This document shows, piece after piece, positions 11,715 through 22,464 of a DNA stretch of 64,000 nucleotides. This DNA comes from Anomaloglossus baeobatrachus (lineage: Eukaryota; Chordata; Amphibia; Anura; Aromobatidae): assembly GCF_048569485.1 (NCBI RefSeq), contig NC_134353.1, positions 73,454,908 through 73,518,907 on the forward strand. The letters are read 5' to 3'. The notes beneath the pieces were generated by a model, which was not told where the DNA came from, did no database searches, and worked only from the letters and a program-made list of their open reading frames with translations. The first letter of the stretch is position 1, and every line of letters starts with the position of its first letter. Made by a program: the position numbers and the translations under genes.

Positions 11715-12270
11715 CTCTTGTAAATGGTAATATCTGAGCTGATTCCGGAATCCCAAAAAATTAAACCTCTCCAAATTTAAAAAAAAAGCAACAAAAATGA
11801 ATTTCAAACAAAAAATAAATGCAGCATTTGGATGAAATAAAGTTAAAACTGATTTACTTTGCTGTTTTTCAAAAATGCTCAGGATTTGCATGCAGAAAAC
11901 TCATGTGTAAATCAGGACCAAACATTCCACATGTGAATCTGCCGAAGGCTACGTTCCCATGATGAGTAGTTGGTGAGTTCTTGATGTTGCAGCATTTTTG
12001 CCCCTATTATGTAGGCAAGGTTACTTACGTTTTTTTTCATTGGGTTTTTGAGTATTTTATAAGTGTTTTTATTGCATTTTTATGCTTTTTTTCTCTCTTC
12101 TTGGTATGTCATGTTTTAAGTAAAGCTGCTTTGTTTTTGACACTTCCTGGCATTTGGCTTTGATAAAAATTCCTTTGCCGACTATATGTGTTTTAGTGCG
12201 TTTCCACAGTGGAACATAGTGAAATGCATGTGCATTTATTACCTGCGGATAATATGCATCTATTACAAGT
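11715..12270. other. no gene seen
   Basis: AT-rich sequence with no supported coding or RNA feature. The short frames here are not convincing. Confidence 0.55.
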
Positions 12271-12835
12271 CTAAAGGCTGCTTTACACACAGCGACATCG
12301 CTAGCGATATCGCCGGTGAAAGCACCCGCCCCCGTCGGTTGTGCGTCACGGGCAAATCGCTGCCCGTGGCACACAACATCGTTAGGACCCGTCACACATA
12401 CTTACCTGCCTAGCGACGTCGCTGTGGGCGGCAAACCACCTCTTTTCTAAGGCAGCGGTTCGTGCGGGTCACAGTGATGTCACACGGCAGCCGTCCAATA
12501 GAAGCGGAGGGGCGGAGAGCAGCCGAAAGAAAGTGACGCCCACCTCGTTGCTGGAGGACGCAGGTGCGGTGTTGTTCGTCATTCCTGGGGTGTCACACGT
12601 AGCGATGTGTGCTGCCTCAGGAATGACGAACAACCTGCGTCCAAAATCAGCAACGATATTTGGGATATGAACGACGTGTCAACGATCAACGATTAGGTGA
12701 GTAACTTTGATCGTTAGCGGTCGTTCGTACGTTTCACACGCAACGACGTCGCTAACGAGAACGGATGTGCGTCACGAATTCCATGACCCCAACGACATCT
12801 CGTTAGCGATGTCGTTATGTGTAAAGCCACCTTAA
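12271..12835. mobile_element. CGACATCG-family TIR element, full copy (C)
   Basis: Left end CTAAAGGCTGCTTTACACAC and right end GTGTAAAGCCACCTTAAG form imperfect terminal inverted repeats, followed inward by AGCGACATCGC and its complement. About 565 bp, non-coding, internally near-palindromic. The terminal TTAA/CTAA suggests a TTAA-like target. Confidence 0.9.
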
Positions 12836-13290
12836 GGCCGAAGCCACATGAGGATTACTGTGATCCCCTCGCATGACACTCTGCTCACGCTGGCAGTACA
12901 GCAGAGCCGAGTGTCATGCGAGTGTCCCTGTGACTTAGGTCCAACCATGTGAGCGGACCTCAGCTGGGGGGGTGGGCCGGCACTGAGGAGGGGCGGGCCA
13001 GCACTGAGGAGGGGAGGGCCGGCACTGAGGAGGGGCGGGCCGGCACTGAGGAGGGGCGGGCCGGCACTGAGGAGGGGAGGGCCGGCACTGAGGAGGGGAG
13101 GGCCGGCACTGAGGAGGGGACGGCCGGCACTGAGGAGGGGAGGGAGGGATATATCTCCCTCTCTCCTCCATAGCCGGCTATTGCCATTCTCGCCCTGTAC
13201 TCGCGGTACACCGGTGTACCGCGAGTGCAGTGCGATTTTTTTCTCGCCCCATAGACTTGAATGGGTGCGAGAGAAGAAAAAAAAATTTTT
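12834..13290. mobile_element. TIR element with expanded 21-bp minisatellite (Q)
   Basis: Starts at the end of element C (TTAAGGCCGAAGCCACATGAG). It is related in reverse orientation to the element at 19724-20196: shared blocks include GTGTCATGCGAGTGTCCCTG, 'ggtacaccggtgtaccgcgagtgcag' and the CCATAGACTTGAATGGGTG block. About 12968-13150 holds some eight copies of a 21-bp unit GCCGGCACTGAGGAGGGGAGG; the 19.7-kb relative has about two. The expansion explains the GTEEGRA-repeat reading frames, which are not a gene. Confidence 0.8.
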
Positions 13291-13379
13291 TGCTTTTTTG
13301 AGAATTGATTGCTGTAATCACAATTCTGCCAAAGCGTGACTGATGACATTCTACCCATTTTGTGTTGTATTTACCACCC

Positions 13380-15050
13380 AATTATACGTCCAAATCAGGT
13401 GGAATTGTGAATTATGATGAGTTATTGGACTGAAAAGGGCCCATATATTGTTATTGCACCGGAGCCTCTTCTTTCTGTGTCCGCAGGTGGCTTTCACCTC
13501 CACTTCATTACAACTCTCTGCAAAGGTCACGAAAGTGTTGCCATCCTTGAAGTTGTTCCAGAAAATTAAGTATTTCTCCCAGAAAATTATTGCAATTATA
13601 TGTGTTTTGTTATACACATGTTTATTTCCTTTGTGTGTATTGGAACAACACAAAAAATAACATAGGAAAAAAAGGAAAATTGGACATAATTTCACACAAA
13701 ATCCCCCAAAAATGGAGCATGGAGAACAGAAAGAAGAGACGAGAACTATATGAGGACTTGAGAACCAAAGTCCATCTCCAGAGATCTTGATATTCCTTTG
13801 TCCATGATGTTCAACATAATCAAGAAGTTTACAAACCATAGCACTGCAGCTAATCTCCCTGGACATTGACGGCAGAGAAAAAATGATGAAAAGTTGCAAC
13901 GCAGGATAGTCCGGATGGTGAATAAGCAGCCCCAATCAAGTTCCAAAGAAAATCAAGCTGTCCTGCAGGCTCAGGGGGCATCAGTGTCAGCACTAACTAT
14001 CAACATTTGAATGAAATGAAATGCCATGGAGGAGACCCAGAAGGACTCCACTGCTGACATAGAGACATAAAAAAACTAGACTGCTTTTTGCCAAAATGGA
14101 CGTGAGCAACCATCTGGGAAAGTGTCTTGTGGACAAATTAGATGAAGATGGAGCTTAATGGAAAAACACATTATTCTACTGTTTCCCGAAAATGGAATGA
14201 GGCATATAAATTAAAAGAACACTGAACCTCAACCCTATTTGATTGTAGGTTCGAAGACGTTTTTGTGCCTTGACCGTGTGCAGGGCATCATGAAATCTGA
14301 AAATTACTTATGTCTCAGTTTCGGGACTTGATCCAGTGACCTTATGCTGCGCAGTCAGCTTTTTTTCTCTGCTGAGCCACAGCCTGGTTTGTCTCTGCCC
14401 ATCTGCTGATGGTTCTCTTACTCTTGCCTTTCTTTCCTTGCTTTATTTCTGGTCGGGTGTTTCTCCCTTACCTATTTTTTCTCTGTCCTATCACAGCTTG
14501 GGTGGGGCTCTTTATACACACCTTGCACCAGCCTTCTTTTCTGGCTATAGCTCTATGTGGACCTGTTCCTGGGATCTTTAGCCCTTTATATTTGGGATTT
14601 TCCTTGGAAGAAAGCACCAGTTGAGTGTCAGCTTTTCTCTGTGTATTTTCCTTCCAGCCTCAAGTTCAGAATTCCAGGTGAGAGGTGTAAGAATCTAATT
14701 GATGGTTATAGGAAGCGATTGATTGCAGTTATTTAAAGTTCAGGGCGTCAACAATTTTACCAGCCCATTTTTAGAATTTCGTGTGAAATTATGTCCAATT
14801 TGCCTTTTTTTTTCCTCTGTTTTTTTTTTTATGTTCCAATACACGCAAAGGAAATACCGTATTTTTCACTTTATAAGACGCACCTGATTATAAGACGCGT
14901 AATTCTAATAATTTTCTGGGAGAAAGTCTTCATTTTCTGGAACAATTTTAAGGGTGGTAACATTTTTGGAAATGGCAATAGAGTGACTGGTAACTTGTGC
15001 CCCAAGCTTGGACAACCCATTTATGTTACACTTCTGTCCAACTTCTACCA
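13380..15050 (+). pseudogene. Tc1-like element remnant with insertions
   Basis: Inverted end sequences are visible: the left one (about 13500-13700, with 'aaagtgttgccatccttgaa' and 'ttgtgtgtattggaacaacac') is mirrored at about 14780-14970. Between them, 13960-14225 reads as the amino half of a Tc1 transposase (for example CTGTCCTGCAGGCTCAGGGG, 'gcatcagtgtcagcactaac'), broken by stops. About 14695-14790 resembles the 3' end. The centre is replaced by foreign sequence, and a ~44-bp CCGTATTTTTCACTTTATAAG piece interrupts the right end near 14859. Confidence 0.75.
14230..14690 (-). repeat. insertion in the Tc1 remnant with tRNA-like pol III boxes
   Basis: Interrupts the transposase-like sequence. 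On the minus strand it has an A-box-like TGGCTCAGCAGAG (about 14367-14379) and a B-box-like GGATCAAGTCC (14324-14334), compatible with a tRNA-derived SINE head. The rest is pyrimidine-rich and unassigned. Confidence 0.3.
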
Positions 15051-15052
15051 TT

Positions 15053-15638
15053 CTAAGGGGGGCTTTGCACACTACGACATCGCAGGTGCGATGTTGGTGG
15101 GGTCATGTCGAAAGTGATGCACTTCCTGCGTCGCTCTCGACATGGTAGTGTGTAAATCCTAGATGATACGATTAACGAGCGCAAAAGCGTCGTAATCGTA
15201 TCATCGGTGTAGCATCGGCGAATTCCATAATTACGCTGACGCGATGGTCCGATGTTGTTCCTCGCTCCTGCGGCAGCACACATTGCTGTGTATGAAGCCG
15301 CAGGAGCGAGGAACATCTCCTACCTGCGTTACCGGAAGGTAGGAAGGACAGAGGTGGGCGGGATGTTTACATCCCGCTCATCTCCGTCCCTCCGCTCCTA
15401 TTGGCCGCCTGCCGTGTGACGTCGCAGTGACGCCGCACGACCCGCCCCCTTAATAAGGAGGCGGTTCGCCGGCCACAGCAACGTCGCAGGGCAGGTGAGT
15501 GCATGTGAAGTTGCCGTAGTGATAATATTCGCTACGGCAGCTATCACAAGGATATCGAAGCTGCGACGGGGGCGGGGACTATTGCGCTCGGCATCGCAGC
15601 ATCGGTTTGCGATGTCGTAGTGTGCAAAGCCCGCCTAA
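15053..15638. mobile_element. CGACATCG-family TIR element, full copy (D)
   Basis: Ends CTAAGGGGGGCTTTGCACAC and GTGTGCAAAGCCCGCCTAAG are inverted repeats; inner TACGACATCGCA is mirrored by TGCGATGTCGTA. The interior has the family's CCCGCTCATCTCCG and GTGACGTCGC modules. It is the first of five elements placed end to end. Confidence 0.9.
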
Positions 15639-16040
15639 GGCCCCTTTAACATTGCATTCTGATCTCCATTCAGTGTTCCAATCGGGCTTCCATCCGAATC
15701 CCCTGCAAAACAGGTTGCGGATGTATGCGCCAACGGGGCTGTTGACTATAATGGTGTAGACGGAGTTACCGTGTGCTCTGTCGTGCACCATTTTCGGGAG
15801 TATACGCTTTCTGCTGATGAACACCCTGGCGCAGTCTACTAAGTCCGGGTGTCCGCCTCCAGGAAGCGTATACTCCCGATAATTGTGCAAGACACAGCAC
15901 ACGGTGACTCCGTTTAACACATTATAGTCAATTGCCCCATCAGTGCATAAATCAGAAACCCATTTTACAGGGGGGTTCAGGCGTAAGCCCCGATGGGACC
16001 ACTGAACGGAAGTCACAACGCAGTGTGAAAGCGGCCTAAG
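15634..16040. mobile_element. short TIR element (M0)
   Basis: Left end CTAAGGCCCCTTTAACATTGC and right end GCAGTGTGAAAGCGGCCTAAG are imperfect inverted repeats extending about 40 bp. An inner inverted repeat surrounds 'ggagtatacgctt'. No coding capacity; abuts D on its left and M1 on its right. The minus-strand open frame across it is chance. Confidence 0.8.
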
Positions 16041-16635
16041 GCTACTTTCACACATCAGTTTTTTGGCATCAGGCACAATCCGGCGTGTGTCTGATGCAAC
16101 GGTTCCGGCGCAGAATATGCAGAAACGGATGCGCCGGATCCTTTTTTTTTTTTGTTGGATCCGGTATACCTGATTTGTCAACAAATTGCAGTAATCCCCG
16201 TGTGGCCCCAGCCTAAGTAATGTACGCATCCGTTTTTGCATCCGTTTTGTCCGTTTTTTTGCTGGATCCGTTTTTTTACAATACATTGGAGCATGCTCAG
16301 TTTAAAAAAACGGATCTGGCGGTCGCATCCATTTTTTGCCGGATCCGGCGCCCATAGGCTTCCATTGTAAATCATGCCGTATCGCGCCGTATTCGGTGCA
16401 ATGCGTTTTTTTGTCAGAGACAAGAAATGTTACAAGAGATGTTCCATCCAGCTGCTGCATTAGCCAATTATGACGGATCCGGCAAAAGCAAGATGCAACG
16501 CAAGGCCATCAGTTACAATCCGGCGCTAATACAAATCAATGGGGATAAAACGGATCCGGCGCCGGATCCGTTTTATCCGTTTTTTTCCGGATTGTGCCCG
16601 ATGGAAAAAAACTGATGTGTGAAAGTAGCCTTAAG
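16036..16635. mobile_element. short TIR element (M1)
   Basis: Ends CTAAGGCTACTTTCACACATC and GATGTGTGAAAGTAGCCTTAAG are inverted repeats. The interior has several GGATCCGG-type blocks and oppositely oriented 'catccgtttt' blocks, making it strongly self-complementary. No transposase. Confidence 0.9.
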
Positions 16636-16912
16636 GCTATGTTCACAATTGCATTTGTGTTTAGATTTTTTTTTTTTCACTGCATGAGAAAACATGAAAA
16701 GGCTGCATAAGAAAACGGCAAATTGTGGGTTTTTTTGCTGCGTTTTTGGAATATAAAAATTAAATAAACATTTATAAAACTTGCGCTCAAGACAAATCCC
16801 ACGTGATCCTCACAAAAAAAAGCAACAAAAATCTGTTTCGTGTTTATTGGCAGGCAAGCAATATTTGGCTGCAGAAAAAAAAAAAAACCATTGCATGTGA
16901 ACATAGCCTTAG
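16631..16912. mobile_element. short TIR element (M2)
   Basis: Ends TTAAGGCTATGTTCACAATTGC and GCATGTGAACATAGCCTTAGG are inverted repeats. The 280-bp interior is A/T-rich and non-coding. It shares the TTAAGG junction with M1 and TTAGG with M3. Confidence 0.85.
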
Positions 16913-17422
16913 GCTACTTTCACACATCCGGTTTGAGCAGTGCGGCTCAATCCGGCTGTGAAACCTGTGCAACGGATGCGGCGAAAACACCGCATCCTTT
17001 GCATAAGTTTTTACATGCGGTCGGTCCGTTTTTTTCCGGTTGCGGCACGCTACTGAGCATGCGCAGTGGAAAAAAACGCATGCGGCGGCCGGATGCGGTT
17101 TTTTCCGCATCGCGCCGCATCCGGCATCCATAGGCATGCATTGAAAATGCGCCGCAGCGGCCGGATGCGGCGCAATGCGTTTTTTTTTTTTGCCTGAGTA
17201 AAAAACGTTGCAGGGAACGTTCTATACGGCCGCCATATCGGCTAAATCTGCCGCATGCGGCAAAAACCGGACCGAACGCAAGCCCCTGCGGCTCAATGCG
17301 GCACTAATGTAAGTCTATGCAAAAAAAAACGCAACCGGCGTTACAAAAGCCGGTTGCGGTTTTTCTGCAGAACGCCGTATTGTGCCGCAGAGCAAAATCC
17401 GGATGTGTGAAAGTAGCCTAAG
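16909..17422. mobile_element. short TIR element (M3)
   Basis: Ends TTAGGCTACTTTCACACATCC and GGATGTGTGAAAGTAGCCTAAG are almost perfect inverted repeats and resemble those of M1. The interior is rich in 'gcatgcggc' and 'gcggccggatgcgg' blocks. Related to M1 but not identical; no coding capacity. Confidence 0.9.
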
Positions 17423-18345
17423 AAAATAGCATCCGTAAAAAAGAGGGCGTCAAGATCCAGTTGACTCTCTGCCCCCATTGTTTCGTTTTTTTGCCCTCCA
17501 GGACACAATGCTGGATGATTGTTTTGCCCTCCACGTCCTTTCCTTCCCTTTTTGACCCAACAGGTTCCGGCCAGTCAATGAGAAAATGAATGGGAGATAT
17601 AATTTTGTTGAACAACATGAGATTAAGCATAGACTTGTCATCTCTGCTCGGCATCCGAAAATTGCGCTGGATTTTCGCACTTGGACTCTAGATGACCGCT
17701 CCTATTCACTGGCTTATGTGCACTAATTAGATCAGTGGAGCTAAGTGATTCCATCATGTGAGCCGTAAAGCCGGCAGACATCACACAGGCAGCACATTCA
17801 CAATGAAGTGTCTGCGCCTTTCCTGCACACACTGGCCGTATTCATCATCACATATGTCTCCTAATGGGCAGCGTGCACTCGCCACTCGTCTCTACCGCAT
17901 TATGGAAGTATCTGACGTCTTGCGTGAGAAGTCCAGTGCATGTCAAGTCTTAAAAGTGCACAGGTGCCATTTCTTTTATCTTTTATTTTGCAAATGTAAT
18001 AAAAACAAAATATATAAAAATGAGAACTAATCCTCTTCTTTAGTCTTTCCTATTAAAAGAATACAAGCTGTCAAGGGTTAACCAGTCTTGTAAAAAAGGA
18101 TGGAGAAGATACAGTGGTTAATCTGCTTATCTGTACCATTTCCCGCTGGGGCTTAGTTGAGGCTCATGAAAAAGAATATGGGACTGGACAACAGAACGAG
18201 CAGAGGGGGGAGGCTCCTGCTGCAGCCAGTTGTCCTAAAATGCAAACACAAGGCAGTGAATAGGAGATGAAGGGATATGGTGGATTTCCAGAGGCCCACG
18301 TGAAAGATCTCTTTATACATTTCTAAGTTTTACTTTATTTTTTTT
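17423..18345. other. no gene seen
   Basis: Unique-looking sequence of mixed composition. No coding exon, RNA gene or repeat family was recognised. Confidence 0.5.
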
Positions 18346-18351
18346 TTTGGC

Positions 18352-18726
18352 ACTTTAAATCTAAGTCCCTTACCGCTTGTCATATACTCCTCTTCATCTT
18401 TTACTGATTCCGCTCCGGTCCTGCTGCGCCGTCTTGTGACTGTAACGTCTGACTGGCCGGAAATCAGTTATATCACAAGCTCCCAATGCAAGTCTATGAG
18501 AGCCAGAACGAGGCTCTCATAGACTTGTATTGAGTTTTGACCTCTGGCTTGCTCCAGAAACCACTTGAGCTCCCAGCAGGAGCATAAATACCCAGAGACC
18601 GACCAGAGCCGTGGTGATAGAAGATGAAGCCGCCGGAAGGTGCGTGTAAATCAGGGGGAGGAGGCTTAGATTTAAAGCACCACTCCAGCAATGCAATAAA
18701 AAAATATGCTGGAGTGGTGCTTTAAG
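18352..18726. mobile_element. small TTAA-type TIR elements with hairpins
   Basis: CTTTAAATCTAAGTCCC at the left and CTTAGATTTAAAG at about 18665 are inverted ends. Inside, GCAAGTCTATGAGAGCC and GGCTCTCATAGACTTG (about 18487-18533) form a hairpin. Directly after, TTTAAAGCACCACTCCAGCA is mirrored by TGCTGGAGTGGTGCTTTAA (18671-18726), an internally deleted element of another TTAA family. Confidence 0.75.
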
Positions 18727-18955
18727 TTGTGATGAAAAAGGTGGAAATTAAGCAAGTGTTTTTCTTATGTTTAGAGTAACTTCAATAGAAAGCTTGTCAG
18801 TTGATCAGTTGATTTATGATGGCTGAATCATGGCCCGCATGAATCAGAGACTAGCTGTATTATAGTAGCCAGGTATGATTCACTCCTAAATGCGGCTGCG
18901 TTTCAGAAAAAATGAGCTTAGAGATGCCAGCTAAGGTTGGCACGTCTATTTGGTC

Positions 18956-18975
18956 CCTATATATATATATATATA

Positions 18976-19031
<56 letters not shown>

Positions 19032-19035
19032 TGTA

Positions 19036-19078
<43 letters not shown>
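18956..19078. repeat. (TA)n microsatellite with central TGTGTG
   Basis: Two long AT-alternating tracts flank a short ACACAGTGTATGTGTGTGTG core, giving a near-palindrome. No function is inferred. Confidence 0.95.
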
Positions 19079-19082
<4 letters not shown>

Positions 19083-19084
19083 CC

Positions 19085-20985
19085 ATTTAGACTAAGGGAG
19101 CTGGGCTAGGTGGAGCCACAAGGTCCTGCCTCTTGGTCTAATGGAAATGTCCCCGTCCAGTATGTTCTCTGATATACAGCAGAATTTTAGAGTGAAGCAT
19201 ACATGGTTGCATCAGTGCATGCCTTGGTTCAAGCAGCATGACTCAGCTAACAAAAGATAAGTGTAAAAAGCCATGGAAAGTCATGAGACCAGGTGAAATC
19301 TATCAGTAATTAAAAAGCAATCCTGCCGGTTAGTGAAAAATAATATCAGCTGGTTCAACTGATGGCTTATAAAAAGGTGTCTCATTATCAAGGTGACACA
19401 AGAAACATCTCATGATGGGTAAAACCAGTGAGCTGTCTCAAGACTTTTGCAACCTTATTGTTGCAAAACATACTGATGGGATTGTTTACAGAAGAGTTTA
19501 AAAAAATACTGAAGCTTCCAATGAGCAGTGTTGGTGCCATAATCCAGAAGTGGAAAGAACATCATTTCACCATAAACCACCCATGATAAGGTGCTCCCTG
19601 CAAAATTTCAAACAGAAGAGTGAAAATAATTATGACAAGAGTTGTTCAAGTGCTAAGAACCAACTATGGAGAGCTACAGAAAGAGATGAAATTAGCAAGT
19701 GCAATTGTTTCAAAGAAAACTATAAGGCCTAAGCCACACGGCATGAAAATCGGTGCGAGTGGAGTGCAATAAAAAATCGCATTCCACTCGGACCAATGTT
19801 AGCCTGTGTGTCAGCGCCCATGAGCGATTATTTTCTCAGCCCTAATCGGACCGAGAAAACAATCGCAGCATGCTGCAACTGTAATGCAATCCTAGATTCT
19901 CTCACACCCATTCAAGTCTATGGGGCGAGAGAAAAATCGCGTTGCACTCGCAGTACACTGGTGTACCGCGAGCGCAGTGCGAGAATGGCAATAGCCGGCA
20001 ACGGAGGAGAGAGGGAGATAAATCCCCTCCTCCGTGACGGACCCGCTCCTCCGCAGCACTGGCCCTCCCCTCCTCAGTGCCGGCCCTCCCCCTCGCACGA
20101 TTGGACCTCAGTCAGAGGGACACTCGCATGGCACTTGGCTCTGCTGTACTGCCCACGTGAGCCTAGTGTCATGGGAGGGGATCGCCCCAGCCTAAGTTTG
20201 CTCAACAACATTTAGACAACCCTGTGAAATACTGGGATAATATAATCTGGTCAGATGAGACCAAAATTGAAGTCTTTGGATGCCACACCATGTTTGGAGG
20301 CCAAAAGGCAAATCACCCCCAAAACACTATACAACAGTAAAGTGTGGAGGTGAGAACATCATGGTGTGGGGCTGTTTTTCAGCTTATGGCACTGGCAAAC
20401 TTTATATAATTGAAGGAAGATTGAAAGGACAAATGCACCGAGACATTCTTGATAAAAATCTGCCATCTACAAGGATGATAATGGTGAAACGAGGGTGGAC
20501 ATTTCAGCAAGACAATGATCCCAAACACACAGCCAAGGAAACTCTCAATTTGTTTCAGAGAAAGAAAATATAGCTGCTGGAATGACCGAGCCAATCATCG
20601 GACCTGAATCCAATAGAAAATGTATGGAAGGAACTAAAGCTCAGATCATAGAAGGAACAACCGGGACCTGCAGGATTCGAAGAGTGTTTGTGTGGAAGAA
20701 TGGCCCAAAATCCCACCTGAGCAATGCATGCGACTAATTTCTCCATACAGGAGGCGTCTTGAAGCTTCATCACCAACATTTTTTTTCTTTTTCCCTGTGT
20801 AATTTCTCATTATTACACATAACTTAATTTATGGACATCTATGTTTTGATTTCTTTGCCTGTGTGAATTGGATGGGTTGTTACTGACATCTGGTGAGAAA
20901 TTCATATCAATTACACCATTAAAAATATATTTACTTAGAAAATTGGTGACGTGTTCAATACTTATATTCCCCACTTTATGTGCAG
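19085..20985 (+). pseudogene. Tc1-like element remnant, split by a TIR element
   Basis: 19400-19720 reads as the amino-terminal part of a Tc1 transposase (blocks such as 'catgatgggtaaaaccagtgagctg' and 'gtggaaagaacatcatttcacc'). The carboxyl part resumes at 20197 with the first-Asp region (TGGTCAGATGAGACCAAAATTG) and continues to FQQDNDPKHTAKET. The frame then ends in a stop shortly before the SSDLNPIENVW-type region. A 473-bp TIR element interrupts the gene. The right end is near 'ttcaatacttatattcccc'; the left end is uncertain next to the TA array. Not mobile on its own. Confidence 0.85.
19724..20196. mobile_element. short TIR element inside the Tc1 remnant (P)
   Basis: Ends TAAGGCCTAAGCCACACGGC and GATCGCCCCAGCCTAAG are inverted repeats. 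It shares CATAGACTTGAATGGGTG (in reverse), GTACACTGGTGTACCGCGAG and GTGCCGGCCCTCC blocks with the expanded relative at 12834. Tc1 sequence continues on both sides, showing that this element arrived later. Confidence 0.85.
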
Positions 20986-21730
20986 CGTATTGTATGAATA
21001 AATATTTCTATTCATGCAGTTCACATGACGTTGCATATTCAGCATCGCGGTGTGAAGTTAGAAGGTGACGCAGTTTGTAATTGGGAAGAAGAACTTGTCA
21101 TCTCACTGAATTATGAACTGTGCTAATCGCTGTCATTGTCCTGGTCGTCTCTGTGGAGCACAGTCTGGATCAGCGCATACATTAGCACCGAGCTGTGAGA
21201 TTCCTGCTGCTGTCACTTTTGCAGAATAATAGGGAGAATCAGCGTCTGGGATCATATTGCTGTACAGTGACGGAAGTTCACTTGTCATACTTTCATGTGC
21301 TAGAGGGGTAAATATTTCAAGAAACAGATGATCCCTGGGCCAAGACTAGAGACAGCAACCTATTATTTGGAGATGCAACAGTATCAGGGGGTTATTAAAA
21401 GCAATTCTGACTTTGCCAAAAAATTCCTGAAAGTTATCTCTTTAATTTTGGGTACAATGTAAGAAATATTATCAAAACCAGTTGATCCCCTGTAGAAGTA
21501 TCTTTGATCTTTGCCACTTCCACTGCAGAGGCCCGATGTATAATCGCTTGAGGTGGACCCATAATCCAATAATTGTCTGGTTAAAGAGCCATTGATGACA
21601 GTCTGTGATCAATGAGGTTTAGAAGGGCCGTGAAGCTCAGACGTATTTGGCTGTTTTAATGATGGAGAAACATTAATGCGCAAATAGGAAGGGCTTTATG
21701 AAAACATATGTAATGGCCAGACCTGAGTTA
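20986..21730. other. no gene seen
   Basis: Unique-looking sequence. No supported gene or repeat. Confidence 0.5.
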
Positions 21731-22464
21731 CAGTGGCGTACCACCAATTGTGGCAGGCCACGTGACTGCTATGGGGTCTGAGACCTCAGGGGCCCACAGA
21801 TCTCCAGCGCCTGCTTCAGCTGGATGTGCGTCCGAGGGCACACATAAAGCTGAAATGATTTGCAGCATAGAGACCCGTCAGGTCCCTGCACTGCAAATAT
21901 GCCCGTTGATTAAGGAAATGAATTTTCACCTGTCCACACGACTATAATTCCGCCCACTTCTTGGCACTAAAGCCAATGCTGAGAGGTGGCCTGGATTATC
22001 GGTGTGGGGGGCAGTGAATATTCATTCACTTTAATAGCAGCACAAGTGTTCACCCAGCAGCCGGCTTTGCTGTAGCTATTGGTCGATCACGTGTGCTGTT
22101 ATTAAACAAAATTAATATTCACTACTCCCCACACACATAATCTCCAGCATGGCGAGCAGCGAATATGTCAGCAGCTGACGATGGTGTATATGGACGTGCA
22201 TGGCATTATGCGCTGCGCCACTTACACACTGTAGTCAGTTGTCAGTATCAGAAGAGGACACTGCAAACCAAGGGAGTGGAGAGGAGTATAATCTTTTACT
22301 TTTTTACTGTGTGCGGCGTGATGAGGACATGTACCAGGATGGGGCCATGATTCTGCCTATGTACCAGGATGGGGGCATGATGAGGGCCATATACCAGAAT
22401 GGGGAAAAATATTCCAGGATGGGGACATATATACCAGGATGGGCCCAGGGTGGGGACATATATA

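Noticed and set aside
12935-13358. GTEEGRA or PSSVPA repeat proteins
   Set aside because: Direct translation of the 21-bp minisatellite inside a TIR element; no flanking coding evidence.
15579-16286. 235-codon minus-strand frame
   Set aside because: Spans the junctions of three abutting non-coding TIR elements; no domain recognisable.
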